DNA from: an uncultured Thiohalocapsa sp.
GTDB lineage: Bacteria > Pseudomonadota > Gammaproteobacteria > Chromatiales > Chromatiaceae
Direction: 5' to 3'
DNA length: 64,000 nt
NCBI RefSeq assembly: GCF_913062725.1
Contig: NZ_CAJXWY010000005.1
Span: 1-64,000, forward strand
Part shown: in pieces, positions 18,643 to 28,784 of the stretch
Numbering within the stretch: position 1 is the first letter of the stretch
How the letters are laid out: every line of letters starts with the position of its first letter
Translations under genes and position numbers: made by a program
Notes under the pieces: model-generated
Databases searched by the model: none
The model's input: the letters and a program-made list of their open reading frames with translations, nothing else
What the model was told of the DNA's origin: nothing

Positions 18643-19599
18643 ATGTCGAACATCCGAGCCTACTCCCAGCGTCTGCTGCCACCCTTTTCCGGCGTCGTGC
18701 AGATCGTCCAATCGGAGCGCGCGCGGGCGCAGAGCTTCGACGGCGTCAGCTGGGAGGTGCATTACGTGCCGCGGCGCGGCCAGACGCCGGGCCAGACATC
18801 GGGCCAGACATCGGGCCAGGCGCAGATGCCGCTGGGCTACGCGCTCGATCGCGGCTACTACCGCGTCGCCCACTTTCAGGGCGACCAACTCACGCCCTAT
18901 GTGCTGCCGGCGGTGCTCGACGCCGCCCAGGTGAGCGCATGCATCGACGAGCTGGCGACATTTCTGCGCTCGGCGACGGTGCCCTTCCCCGCCGCGGACG
19001 TGTTCGAGTACTGGCTGCTGGACGGCCGGGACGACGCCCCGCTGGCGTTGCTGTTTTCCTGCTGTGAGGCGTCGCAGATGTCCACCTATCCGACCAAAAG
19101 CGGCTGGACGGCGCTGCCCCACTCGAAGCTGCGCATCGACTCGACCCCCGAGGAGCAGGCACGTCAGGAGCCGCCCGTGAATCACCGCTTTCAGGACATG
19201 GTGACCCAACGCGCCGGTGCGGCGCCGCGCTGCGCCTGGTTCGAGCGGGCGCCCGGCGACGGCGGCGACTTTCCGCCCCTGCTGGTGCGCGAGGACTGGC
19301 GCTCGGACCGGGAGCACGATCTCTGCCAGCGCTACCTGCTGCGCACGGCGCCCATCCTGCTGCTGCTGCAGGGCCTGCGCCGGGAGGACCGCGAGCGCCT
19401 TGAGGTGGCGGCCAAGCGCCACGCCGTGGAGGTCGATCGGCACTATCCGCTGTATCCGCAGATCAACGACGAGAAGCGCATGGCGGCCATCCGCGTGGAA
19501 GCGCGCCTGCGCCGGGGCTCGCCGGAGCGCACCGAGCCCGGCGCGCCGAAGCAGCAGGCGCCGGCGCCGCTGAGCAAGGACATGCGCATCCTCGAATGA
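18643..19599 (+). CDS. Conserved hypothetical protein (318 residues)
   Basis: I do not recognise this gene. The product is soluble, with no signal peptide or membrane segment. It has well-ordered, non-repetitive sequence in its core (for example [21 protein letters not shown] and [19 protein letters not shown]) and a basic, proline-rich tail. Near residues 46-58 a Gly-Gln-Thr-Ser repeat is encoded by three near-identical 12-base units at 18778-18813. Codon use matches its neighbours, so it looks like a real gene. It lies between purL (divergent) and purM (same strand, 134 bases downstream), but nothing in it suggests a purine enzyme. Confidence 0.75.
   Translation: MSNIRAYSQRLLPPFSGVVQIVQSERARAQSFDGVSWEVHYVPRRGQTPGQTSGQTSGQAQMPLGYALDRGYYRVAHFQGDQLTPYVLPAVLDAAQVSACIDELATFLRSATVPFPAADVFEYWLLDGRDDAPLALLFSCCEASQMSTYPTKSGWTALPHSKLRIDSTPEEQARQEPPVNHRFQDMVTQRAGAAPRCAWFERAPGDGGDFPPLLVREDWRSDREHDLCQRYLLRTAPILLLLQGLRREDRERLEVAAKRHAVEVDRHYPLYPQINDEKRMAAIRVEARLRRGSPERTEPGAPKQQAPAPLSKDMRILE
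18778..18813 (+). repeat. Three 12-base tandem units inside the 18643 gene
   Basis: Units GGCCAGACGCCG, GGCCAGACATCG and GGCCAGACATCG, followed by a partial fourth. Because the unit is a multiple of three, changes in copy number would lengthen or shorten the Gly-Gln-Thr-Ser stretch without breaking the frame. Confidence 0.85.
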
Positions 19600-19733
19600 C
19601 ACCCGTGGCCGCCGCGCCGAAGATACCGGCGCGTCGTCAGGGCATTGCCGCCGCGGGGGAGCATGCGAGAATACGGCGGCGGCGCGCGCCGCGCCGTTCA
19701 TGCAACGATCCAGCCCAGCCGAGGCCGCCAGCG

Positions 19734-20778
<1,045 letters not shown>

Positions 20779-20789
<11 letters not shown>

Positions 20790-21456
20790 TGCGCCGCGAC
20801 CCCGCTTGCCCGTGGTGGTGCTCATCTCGGGTGGCGGCAGCAATCTGCAGGCCCTCATCGACGGCTGCCAGGCCGGCGAGCTCGCCATCGACATACGCCT
20901 GGTGGTGAGCAACCGCGCCGACGCCTATGGGCTGACACGCGCTGCCAGCGCTGGCATCACAACCCGGGTGCTGAGCCACAAGGACTTCGGCAGCCGCGTC
21001 GAGTACGATCAGGCACTGGCCACACTGCTCGGTGGATTCGCCCCTGGGCTGGTGATCCTCGCGGGCTTCATGCGCATACTCACACCCGCCTTCGTGGCTC
21101 GCTTCCGTGGGCGCATGCTCAACATTCATCCCTCGCTGCTCCCCAAGTATCCGGGTCTGCACACCCATCAGCGCGCCCTGGCGGCCGGCGACAGCGAGCA
21201 CGGCGCCACCGTACACTTCGTCACCGAGGCACTCGACGGCGGCCCGCCGGTGCTCCAGGCGCGGGTACCGGTGCTGCCCGGCGACGACGCCGGGCGCCTC
21301 GCCGCGCGGGTGCTGGCGCAGGAGCACCGACTCTACCCGCTGGCGGTGCGCTGGTTCGCCGCGGGTCGATTGCGCCTCGACGGCACCGGCCGTGCGCTGC
21401 TCGACGGCCGGGCGCTCGATGCGCCGGTAGACCTCACCCGGACAGCCGGCGACTGA
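20779..21456 (+). CDS. purN: Phosphoribosylglycinamide formyltransferase PurN
   Basis: PurN transfers a formyl group from 10-formyltetrahydrofolate to GAR, the third step of purine synthesis. The core begins [19 protein letters not shown], with the glycine loop typical of the family. The folate-site residues lie in [21 protein letters not shown], where the catalytic Asn and His are present, and the catalytic Asp is in [10 protein letters not shown]. The start is placed at the GTG at 20779, 11 bases inside the end of purM, giving 225 residues; upstream sequence in this frame is out-of-frame purM code. Confidence 0.95.
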
Positions 21457-21605
21457 GCCGCGCCCGTCGACGCAGCGCATGTTGGACCGAGCCAATGCGT
21501 AACTCGAAATTCCAGAATCTTGACCCCACAAGCATCGACGTAACCGAACTGTTTCGGCGCAGGCATTGAGCCCGAACCGGCAGCCCGACTCGGCATTCCG
21601 CAGCC

Positions 21606-22559
21606 ATGGCCCATCTCAACCTCAAACATCTGCGCTATTTCTGGTCCGTCGCCAGCCACGGCTCCATCGCCCGCGCCGCAGACATCCTGCATCTCACCCC
21701 ACAGACCATCAGTGGTCAGCTGCGCGAGTTGGAGGAGCAAGTCGGCGCCAAGCTGTTCACCAAATCCGGACGCGGGCTTGCGCTGACAGAGACCGGACGG
21801 CTCGTGTTCTCATACGCGGACGAGATGTTTCGCATCGGCGACGAGCTCGAGGACGTGCTCGCCGGACGCACCCCCGGCGGCGGACTCACGCTCAACGTCG
21901 GCGTGGCCATGGTGGTGCCCAAGCTGCTCACCCACCGGGTGCTGGCACCGGCTCTGAGCATGGACGAGCCGGTTCGACTGCAGTGCGTCGAGCGCCCGTT
22001 GACCGAGCTCCTGGCGGACCTGTCGGTGCACAAGCTGGACCTGGTGCTGACCGACAGCCCGCTGAATCCGGCGCTCAGCATCCGCGCCTACAATCATGCC
22101 CTCGGCGAGACGCCGAGCGTGTTCTGCGCCGCCCGCCCACTCGCCGCCCGGCTGCGCGCCGACTTTCCGCGATCGCTGGACGGCGCGCCCATGCTCATGC
22201 CAAGCAACCACAGCGCCCTGCGCCGGGCGCTGGATCAATGGCTCGACCGCCTGGACATCAAGCCGCAAGTGGTGGCAGAGATCGAGGATCGCGCCCTGAT
22301 GAAGACCTTCGGCGAGGCCGGCGCAGGCGTGTTCAGCGTACCTCAGGCCGTGGAAGACGACGTGCTGCGGAAATACGACGTGGAAATCGTCGGCCGCAGC
22401 GACGAAGTCACCGAACGGTTCTACATCATCTCGGCCGAGCGTCGCATCAAGCATCCGGCGGTGTCGGCCATTACCGAGACGGCGCGCAGCGGACTCTTCT
22501 CGCACCGCCAACCGCTGCCCGCATCGGTGCGAGCGCAGGCGGCGGAAAGCGACCGCTGA
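21606..22559 (+). CDS. nhaR: LysR-type regulator NhaR
   Basis: A 317-residue LysR-family transcription factor that most resembles NhaR, the sodium-responsive activator of Na+/H+ antiporter genes. The N-terminal winged helix-turn-helix (about residues 5-63) opens with LNLKHLRYFWSVASHGSIARAADILHL split around residue 20, close to E. coli NhaR. The C-terminal effector domain contains VPKLLTHRVLAPAL and a GVFSVPQAVEDDV segment. No nhaA antiporter gene lies next to it; downstream is an alpha/beta hydrolase. A sodium-response role fits a cell that also carries Na+-NQR, but that is inference. Confidence 0.85.
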   Translation: MAHLNLKHLRYFWSVASHGSIARAADILHLTPQTISGQLRELEEQVGAKLFTKSGRGLALTETGRLVFSYADEMFRIGDELEDVLAGRTPGGGLTLNVGVAMVVPKLLTHRVLAPALSMDEPVRLQCVERPLTELLADLSVHKLDLVLTDSPLNPALSIRAYNHALGETPSVFCAARPLAARLRADFPRSLDGAPMLMPSNHSALRRALDQWLDRLDIKPQVVAEIEDRALMKTFGEAGAGVFSVPQAVEDDVLRKYDVEIVGRSDEVTERFYIISAERRIKHPAVSAITETARSGLFSHRQPLPASVRAQAAESDR

Positions 22560-22674
22560 ACACACCGGCGGGTATTCGGCGCGTCGTCCGCCGCCGTCGG
22601 CGCACCCGGCGGACGCCGCGCGCTTGTGCCGGCGCCAATCCGGACTCCCTATGCACGAACACCTCTAACCACCA

Positions 22675-23679
22675 ATGCCCTGGCTCGTCGCCCCACTGCT
22701 GCTGCTGGCTGCCCTCGCCAGCCTGACGCACCTGGAAACACACCGCCTCGAGGCGCGCTTTCCGCCCGTGGGTCAGTTCGCGAAGATCGATGGTCTGCGC
22801 CTGCACTACCTGATCGCCGGCCCCGAAGACGCCGACACCGTGCCCATCGTCCTGTTGCACGGCGCATCCACCAGCCTGCTCGACTTCCGTGCGAGCCTGT
22901 TGCCACCGCTGGCGCAACAGCATCGCGTCGTCGCCATCGATCGCCCCGGCCATGGCTACAGCGAGCGCCGGGCGCGCGCCGATGGCCACGGCGCGGGCGG
23001 TGCGAGCCAGTGGCCCGATCCCGCCGAGCAGGCACACCTGCTGCACGAGCTGCTGCTCTCCCTCGGCATCGAGCGCCCGGTGCTGGTGGGACATTCGCTG
23101 GCCGGGGCCGTGGTGCTGGCCTACCTGCTCGCCTATCCCGACGACGCCGCCGGCGGCGTGCTGCTGGCGGGCGGCAGCCACCCGTGGAAAGGCGGCGTCT
23201 CCTGGTACAATGATCTCGCCGGCGTGCCCGTGGTGGGCAGCCTCTTCGCCCACACCATGCCGCTCACGCTTGGCAGGTTGCTGCTGGGCGACGCCCTCAA
23301 CGGCACTTTTGCACCCAATGCGCCGCCGCCGGATTATCTGGCGCGCACCGGCGTCGAGCTGACGCTGCGCCCGGACACCTTTCTCGCCAATGCCGAGGAC
23401 GTACGCTACTTGAGCCACTTTCTGGAGCGCCAGAGCGCCCACTATGCCTACATCCGCCGACCCCTGCTGCTCATCACCGGTGACGCGGACGATGTCGTGC
23501 CGGCCTGGAACCATACCGATCGCCTGGTGCGGCAGGCACCCCTGGCGGAGGTGGTGCGCCTGCCGGACATCGGTCATGGGCTGCACCATGTGGCGACGGC
23601 GCGGGTGGCTGCGCTCATCGACGACTTTGCCCGGCGCACCGCCTCCGAGCCCATGGCATCGGGGCGAGCCGAACCATGA
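22675..23679 (+). CDS. Alpha/beta hydrolase, membrane-anchored
   Basis: A 334-residue alpha/beta-fold hydrolase. The oxyanion loop HGAST near residue 61, the nucleophile elbow GHSLAG near 140 (serine nucleophile) and the late histidine in DIGHGLHH near 302 form the expected triad; the acid is probably in TGDADDVV. A hydrophobic N-terminus (WLVAPLLLLAALASL) suggests a signal anchor. The substrate cannot be told from sequence; haloalkane, epoxide, ester or lactone hydrolases are all possible. The stop overlaps the next gene's ATG by four bases. Confidence 0.85.
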   Translation: MPWLVAPLLLLAALASLTHLETHRLEARFPPVGQFAKIDGLRLHYLIAGPEDADTVPIVLLHGASTSLLDFRASLLPPLAQQHRVVAIDRPGHGYSERRARADGHGAGGASQWPDPAEQAHLLHELLLSLGIERPVLVGHSLAGAVVLAYLLAYPDDAAGGVLLAGGSHPWKGGVSWYNDLAGVPVVGSLFAHTMPLTLGRLLLGDALNGTFAPNAPPPDYLARTGVELTLRPDTFLANAEDVRYLSHFLERQSAHYAYIRRPLLLITGDADDVVPAWNHTDRLVRQAPLAEVVRLPDIGHGLHHVATARVAALIDDFARRTASEPMASGRAEP

Positions 23680-24059
23680 GCGGGCATCGGCCACCGCCCG
23701 AGACCGGCGCGACGGCGAAGATCGCGCTGCCGGCGGCGATGCGCGGCTGCCGGGACGGGGACGGGGACGGGCACGGGGACGTGGCGCTCTTGGCAGCACT
23801 GACGCCGATCATCGCCGCTCATCCGCTGCTCACGGTGGCAACCGAGCAGGGCGGCCGCGTCGATCCGGCCAGCGTGCGCATCACCTTGCTGCAGCGCGAT
23901 GGGCTTGGAGACCGGCTGCGCCTGGGCGTGCTTGCTGAGGAGATCGTCGGCGGCTGCAGCTGTGGCGATGCCCCCTACAGCGCCGGCTTCTATGCCGAGC
24001 TGACGCTGCGACTGGACCTGCCCGGCGGCACGGGCGAAATCGCGCTGGTGAGGGACTGA
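23676..24059 (+). CDS. Small hypothetical protein with an Asp-Gly repeat
   Basis: The family is not recognised. The 127-residue product has a variable first part with the low-complexity run DGDGDGHGD near residues 27-35, encoded by hexanucleotide units. A better-ordered second part follows (LLAALTPIIAAHPLLTVA, then CSCGDAPYSAGFYAELTLRL). The pair of cysteines CSC near residue 94 is notable. Coupling to the upstream hydrolase by an ATGA overlap suggests they act together. The gene is probably real given the coupling and matching codon use. Confidence 0.65.
   Translation: MSGHRPPPETGATAKIALPAAMRGCRDGDGDGHGDVALLAALTPIIAAHPLLTVATEQGGRVDPASVRITLLQRDGLGDRLRLGVLAEEIVGGCSCGDAPYSAGFYAELTLRLDLPGGTGEIALVRD
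23752..23781 (+). repeat. Five hexanucleotide units (GGGACG) in the small gene
   Basis: Five tandem copies of GGGACG, the fourth being GGCACG. They encode the Asp-Gly-rich run near residues 27-35 of the small protein. Copy-number change keeps the frame. Confidence 0.85.
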
Positions 24060-24131
24060 GCGGCGAGAGACCCCGTTTGGCATCGCGTAGGATGATGCGT
24101 GTGCCACGAAACCCGCCTCACCTGCCCCCGC

Positions 24132-25274
24132 ATGACCGATACCCCCCCACCCACAGTCCACCTGCACAGCGACGGCGAGCAAGTGACGCTGGTGCTCGGG
24201 GGCAGCTGGCGGCTGGATCAGCGTCTGCCGCGCCTGCTGCGCGCCGAGCGCCTGTTGGCGCAGGTGCCGGCGGCGACGCGGCTGCGTTTCGACACCGCGG
24301 CGCTGACGGGCTGGGACTCCGGGCTGGTCACCTTCGTCGCCGGCCTGGAGCAGCTCTGCCGCACGCGTGGCATCGCCTGCGACGTGGACGGCCTGCCCGC
24401 CGGCCTGCGCAAGCTCCTGGAGCTGGCCCGCTCCCTGCCGCAGACCGGACGCGGCGGCCATGCCATGCAGCCGGCGCCGTCCTTCCTGACCCGCCTCGGC
24501 GGCGATGCGCTGGATCTGATCCAGTCCACCGGCGAGATCATGGAATTCTTCGGCGAAGGCACCCTCGCCTTTCGCCGCTTCCTGCTCGGGCGGGCGCGCT
24601 TCAAGCACTCGGACCTGTGGCTGATCATGCAGGAGGCCGGCGCCGACGCCCTGCCCATCGTCGGGCTGGTGAGCTTTCTGGTGGGCATGATCCTCGGCTA
24701 CATCGGTGATCAGCAACTGGCGGAGTTCGGTGCGCAGATCTATGTGGCGGATCTGGTCGGGCTCGCCACCGTCATCCAGATGGGCGCACTGGTGACCGCC
24801 ATCGTGTTGGCGGGCCGCACGGGTGCCGCCTTCGCCGCGCGCATCGGTACCATGCAGGTCAACGAAGAAATCGACGCACTGCGTACCCTCGGCATCTCGC
24901 CCATGGAGTTCCTGGTGCTGCCGCGCATGCTGGCGCTCATCGCCATGACGCCGCTGCTGGCCATCTACGCGGACTTGCTCGGCATCCTGGGCGGGGCCTT
25001 CGTCGGCACCGTCGTCGGCGGTATCACCCTGTCCGCCTACCTGACCCAGACCCAGCTCGCCATCGGCTGGAATCACATCATCCAGGGCCTCATCGCCGCG
25101 ACGGTCTATGGCGCCATCGTCGCCGCCTCGGGTTGTCTCAGGGGCATGCAATGCGGGCGCAGCGCCGCCGCCGTGGGCGAGGCGACCACGTCGGCGGTGG
25201 TGACGGCCATCGTCTTCATCGTCATCGCCGCGGCGGTGCTCACCATCATCTTCGACGCGGTGGGGCTGTCGTGA
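24132..25274 (+). CDS. Lipid ABC transporter permease with fused STAS domain (MlaE-type)
   Basis: This is the membrane subunit of an MCE-type phospholipid or hydrophobic-compound ABC transporter in the inner membrane. The first 100 or so residues form a soluble STAS-like domain (LVLGGSWRLDQRLP, then LRFDTAALTGWDSGLVTFVAGL), which does the job that MlaB does as a separate protein in E. coli. The rest is an MlaE-type permease with about five or six membrane segments and the conserved cytoplasmic loop GTMQVNEEIDALRTLGISP. The ATG at 24132 is used (380 residues); an in-frame ATG lies at 24099. The stop overlaps the ATPase GTG start. Confidence 0.9.
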   Translation: MTDTPPPTVHLHSDGEQVTLVLGGSWRLDQRLPRLLRAERLLAQVPAATRLRFDTAALTGWDSGLVTFVAGLEQLCRTRGIACDVDGLPAGLRKLLELARSLPQTGRGGHAMQPAPSFLTRLGGDALDLIQSTGEIMEFFGEGTLAFRRFLLGRARFKHSDLWLIMQEAGADALPIVGLVSFLVGMILGYIGDQQLAEFGAQIYVADLVGLATVIQMGALVTAIVLAGRTGAAFAARIGTMQVNEEIDALRTLGISPMEFLVLPRMLALIAMTPLLAIYADLLGILGGAFVGTVVGGITLSAYLTQTQLAIGWNHIIQGLIAATVYGAIVAASGCLRGMQCGRSAAAVGEATTSAVVTAIVFIVIAAAVLTIIFDAVGLS

Positions 25275-26071
25275 GCGATGCCGAACACGAAGCCGGCGTG
25301 GCGTCGGCGCCGGTGCATATCCGCCTGGAGGGCATCTCGCTCGGCTATGGCGAGACCCTGGTGCAGCGGGATCTGACATTCGACATTCACCGCGGCGACG
25401 TCTTCGTCATCATGGGGGGCAGCGGCTGCGGCAAGAGCACGGTGATGCGCTGTGTCACGGGCCTGCTCGCGCCCTGGTCCGGGCGGGTGCTGCTCGGCGG
25501 CGAGAGCCTGTGGCAGCTGTCGGCGGCGCGACGCAATACGCTGATGCGCCGCAATGGTGTCATGTATCAAAGCGGCGCACTCTGGAGCTCCATGACCCTG
25601 GAGGAGAACATCTGCCTGCCGCTGGAGCAGTACACCCGGCTGGCGCCGGAGCAGATGCGCGCCATCGCCGAATACAAGCTCGCCCTGGTGGGCCTGGCCG
25701 GTTACGGCGACCATTATCCCGCGGAGATCAGCGGCGGCATGCGCAAGCGCGTGGGCGTGGCCCGCGCCATGGCCCTCGACCCCGAGATCCTCTTCTTCGA
25801 CGAGCCGTCGGCGGGGCTGGACCCCCTCTCGGCCCGCCGGCTGGACGAGCTGATCCTGGAGCTGCGCGACAGCCTCGGCACCACCATGGTGGTCATCACC
25901 CATGAGCTGGACAGTATTTTCACCATCGCCGACGATGCGGTTTTTCTGGACGCTGACAGCAAGACCATGCTCGCCACCGGCAACCCCCATGCGCTGCGCG
26001 ATCACAGCCCGGTGGCGCAGGTACGCGCCTTCTTGACCCGCGGCGAGGCCGATATCGATGCCGTTGCATAG
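25271..26071 (+). CDS. Lipid ABC transporter ATP-binding protein (MlaF-type)
   Basis: The ATPase of the same transporter, 266 residues from the GTG at 25271 (GTGA overlap with the permease stop). Walker A is GGSGCGKST at residues 49-57, the signature is ISGGMRKRVGVARA near 158, and Walker B is ILFFDEPSAGLDP near 176. The H-loop histidine follows in VITHELDS. A longer frame upstream would overlap the permease and is not supported. It powers movement of lipids between the membranes with the neighbouring permease and MCE protein. Confidence 0.93.
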   Translation: MSDAEHEAGVASAPVHIRLEGISLGYGETLVQRDLTFDIHRGDVFVIMGGSGCGKSTVMRCVTGLLAPWSGRVLLGGESLWQLSAARRNTLMRRNGVMYQSGALWSSMTLEENICLPLEQYTRLAPEQMRAIAEYKLALVGLAGYGDHYPAEISGGMRKRVGVARAMALDPEILFFDEPSAGLDPLSARRLDELILELRDSLGTTMVVITHELDSIFTIADDAVFLDADSKTMLATGNPHALRDHSPVAQVRAFLTRGEADIDAVA

Positions 26072-26176
26072 CACCAGCCAGAGGCCCGCACGCCGCGAGC
26101 CCGCGCTCCGGGCTGACCGACGGGGTGCCTGTGTGGAGTCTGCGGCGCCGAGCGCTGGCGCCGCGGTTGGTACGCC

Positions 26177-27223
26177 ATGAGCAAGCAGGCCAACCCCACC
26201 GTCATCGGTAGCTTCGTGCTCGGCGCACTGGCGCTGGTGGTGGTGGCCATCCTGGTGTTCAGCAGCGGCGCCTGGATGCGCGAGCGCATCCCGATGGTGA
26301 CCTATTTCACCACCACCGTGCAGGGGCTGAACGTCGGCAGTCAGGTGCTCTTCCAGGGCGTGCCCGTCGGCCAGGTGACCAGCATCGGCGTCGACTACGA
26401 GTCGGGGCGCGAGCGCTTTCGCATCCCGGTGCGCTACGAGATCTGGCCCCGGCAGATGCATGTGCTGGAGGCGTCCGGCGAGGCACAGGGAGCGCTGAAG
26501 TCCCTGCTGCGGGAGCTGGTGGCCGAGCGTGGCCTGCGCGCCAAGCTCGAGTCCGTGAGCTTTGTGACGGGGCAGTATGTGATCACCCTGGGACTGGACC
26601 CGAGCGCGGCGTCCACGAGCGTGCCCCAGGAGAGCCGGGGCCCGGTGCAGGTGCCACCGACACCCGCCACCCGTGACCAGGTGGAGGAGATGCTGCAGAC
26701 CATCGACATCGGCGAGCTCGTCGGCGCCGCCACTGGCACACTGCAAGCCCTGGAGGCGCTGCTGCGCTCACCGGACCTGCAATCGTCACTGCAGAATCTG
26801 GACCACACCCTGGCCGGCACCCGCACCGCCCTGACGGCGCTGAACACAGAATTACGCCCCCTGCTGCAGCGCGCCGATCAGACCATGACGGCCTACGGCG
26901 AGCTGGCCGCCACGCTCGAGGCGCGCGTGGACCCACTCGCCACTCGGATCGAGCAGCACCTGGACGACGTCAGCACCGACATTTCCCGCTTGACCCGCAA
27001 TCTTGATACACGAATAGAACCCATCACAGACGCCGCCACCGACGCCCTCGGCGAGGCCGAGGCGGCCATGCGCGCCATCGCCGACTTCGCCGGCGAGGGC
27101 TCGGCAACCCGCTACGAGCTCTCCGAGCTGTTGCGGGAGGCGACGCGCGCCGCACGCTCGCTGCAGAGCCTGGCGGACTACCTCGAGCGCCACCCGGAAT
27201 CTTTGTTGCAGGGCAAGCGCTGA
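26177..27223 (+). CDS. MCE-domain lipid-binding protein (MlaD-type)
   Basis: The periplasmic substrate-binding part of the ABC transporter, 348 residues. One N-terminal membrane helix (VIGSFVLGALALVVVAILVF) is followed by the MCE domain, with VQGLNVGSQVLFQGVPVGQV near residues 50-69. A long C-terminal helical, probably coiled-coil, region (about 170-345) comes last; in related proteins it helps form a hexameric tunnel. It lies 105 bases after the ATPase. The outer-membrane-linked lipoprotein (PqiC-like) that often ends this operon is not present. Confidence 0.9.
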   Translation: MSKQANPTVIGSFVLGALALVVVAILVFSSGAWMRERIPMVTYFTTTVQGLNVGSQVLFQGVPVGQVTSIGVDYESGRERFRIPVRYEIWPRQMHVLEASGEAQGALKSLLRELVAERGLRAKLESVSFVTGQYVITLGLDPSAASTSVPQESRGPVQVPPTPATRDQVEEMLQTIDIGELVGAATGTLQALEALLRSPDLQSSLQNLDHTLAGTRTALTALNTELRPLLQRADQTMTAYGELAATLEARVDPLATRIEQHLDDVSTDISRLTRNLDTRIEPITDAATDALGEAEAAMRAIADFAGEGSATRYELSELLREATRAARSLQSLADYLERHPESLLQGKR

Positions 27224-27274
27224 AGGCGGCGGCGGACACGACCGCATCGACCCCGGGGATACGCGCTCAAGTGC

Positions 27275-27303
27275 TTGACATGACAGGACAGAATTTCCAC
27301 ACT
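27275..27303 (+). promoter_or_regulatory. Possible sigma-70 promoter for miaB
   Basis: A perfect -35 hexamer TTGACA (27275-27280) is followed after 17 bases by a poor -10, CACACT (27298-27303). Position about 90 bases before the miaB start is suitable for the miaB-phoH-ybeY-corC operon. The weak -10 keeps confidence low. Confidence 0.35.
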
Positions 27304-27392
27304 GAAGCTCGTCGTGCGCGCCCGGCTGACCCGTGTGCGATCCAGCGTGCGCGTGTGAGGCTGCATCGATGTGCAACGACCGTCGCCAGGGC

Positions 27393-28784
27393 ATGACACG
27401 TAAGCTCTACATCCAAACCTACGGCTGCCAGATGAACGAGTACGACTCCGCACGCATCGCGGACGTACTGCGCGCATCCCACGGCGCGGAGCTCACGGAC
27501 CGCCCGGAGGCGGCGGACATCCTGCTGCTCAACACCTGCTCCATCCGCGAGAAGGCGCAGGAGAAGGTGTTCTCACAGCTCGGGCGCTGGCGCCCCTGGA
27601 AGACGCGGCGCCCGCATCTGATCATCGGCGTCGGCGGCTGTGTGGCCAGCCAGGAGGGCGAGGCCATCCGCGAGCGCGCGCCCTACGTCGATCTGGTGTT
27701 CGGGCCGCAGACCCTGCACCGGCTGCCGGCGATGCTGGACGCCCTAATGGGCGAACGGATGGGCGAACGGGCGCCGCAGATCGACGTCTCGTTCCCGGAG
27801 ATCGAGAAATTCGACCGCCTGCCCGAGCCCCGCGCCGACGGCCCCAAGGCGTTCGTCTCGGTGATGGAGGGCTGCTCCAAGTACTGCACCTTCTGCGTGG
27901 TGCCCTACACCCGCGGTGAGGAGATCAGCCGGCCCTTCGATGACGTCATCGCGGAGGTTGCGAGTCTCGCCGAGCAGGGTGTGCGCGAGGTCAACCTGCT
28001 CGGGCAGAACGTCAATGCTTACCGCGGGCCGATGCACGACGGCGAAATCGCCGACCTGGCCCTGCTGATCCGCTATGTCGCCGCCGTCGACGGCATCGAG
28101 CGCATCCGCTTCACCACATCCCATCCGGTGGAATTCTCCGACAGCCTCATCGAGTGTTACCGGGATGTGCCGGCGCTGGTGAGCTTCCTGCACCTGCCCG
28201 TGCAAAGTGGCTCCGACCGCATCCTGGCGCAGATGAAGCGCGGCCACACGGCGCTGGAGTACAAAGAAAAAATCCGCAAGCTGCGGCACGCCCGCCCGGG
28301 CATCAGCGTCTCGTCGGATTTCATCATCGGCTTCCCCGGCGAGACCGACGCCGACTTCGACGCCACCCTGCGCCTGGTGACGGACATCGGCTTCGATCAG
28401 TCCTTCAGCTTCATTTACAGCCAGCGCCCGGGCACCCCGGCGGCGGCGCTGGCGGACGACGTGCCCCACACCGTGAAGCAGGCGCGCCTCGCGCGCCTGC
28501 AGCAGCAGATCAATCACCAGGCCCAGGTCATCAGCCGGCAGATGGTGGACGGGGTCCATCGGGTGCTGGTGGAGGGCCCATCGCGCAAGGACCCGCACCA
28601 ACTCGCCGGCCGCACCGAAAATAACCGGGTGGTGAACTTTACCGGCCCCGCATCCCTGATCGGCACCTTCGTCGACCTGCGCATCACCGAGGCCCTGCCC
28701 AATTCCCTGCGCGGCGTCCTCGCCGATTCCCGCCGGGCGCCAGCGCATGCCGCAACAACGACGACACGAGCCGCCGCCTCTTGA
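27393..28784 (+). CDS. miaB: tRNA methylthiotransferase MiaB
   Basis: MiaB is a radical-SAM enzyme that adds a methylthio group to isopentenyl-A37 of tRNAs reading UNN codons. Three N-terminal cysteines that hold one iron-sulfur cluster are at residues 12, 49 and 83; the radical-SAM motif CSKYCTFC lies at 161-168. A C-terminal TRAM domain follows. The start [19 protein letters not shown] matches E. coli MiaB, so the ATG at 27393 is used (463 residues), though an ATG at 27369 is also possible. A duplicated 12-base unit at 27747-27770 adds GERM repeats in a linker. The stop overlaps the phoH TTG start. Confidence 0.96.
   Translation: MTRKLYIQTYGCQMNEYDSARIADVLRASHGAELTDRPEAADILLLNTCSIREKAQEKVFSQLGRWRPWKTRRPHLIIGVGGCVASQEGEAIRERAPYVDLVFGPQTLHRLPAMLDALMGERMGERAPQIDVSFPEIEKFDRLPEPRADGPKAFVSVMEGCSKYCTFCVVPYTRGEEISRPFDDVIAEVASLAEQGVREVNLLGQNVNAYRGPMHDGEIADLALLIRYVAAVDGIERIRFTTSHPVEFSDSLIECYRDVPALVSFLHLPVQSGSDRILAQMKRGHTALEYKEKIRKLRHARPGISVSSDFIIGFPGETDADFDATLRLVTDIGFDQSFSFIYSQRPGTPAAALADDVPHTVKQARLARLQQQINHQAQVISRQMVDGVHRVLVEGPSRKDPHQLAGRTENNRVVNFTGPASLIGTFVDLRITEALPNSLRGVLADSRRAPAHAATTTTRAAAS

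Noticed and set aside
16001-18934. A 977-codon open frame on the plus strand opposite purL
   Set aside because: It is antisense to a clear purL gene and is rich in Arg, Gly, Ala, His and Gln, the usual shadow composition in GC-rich DNA.
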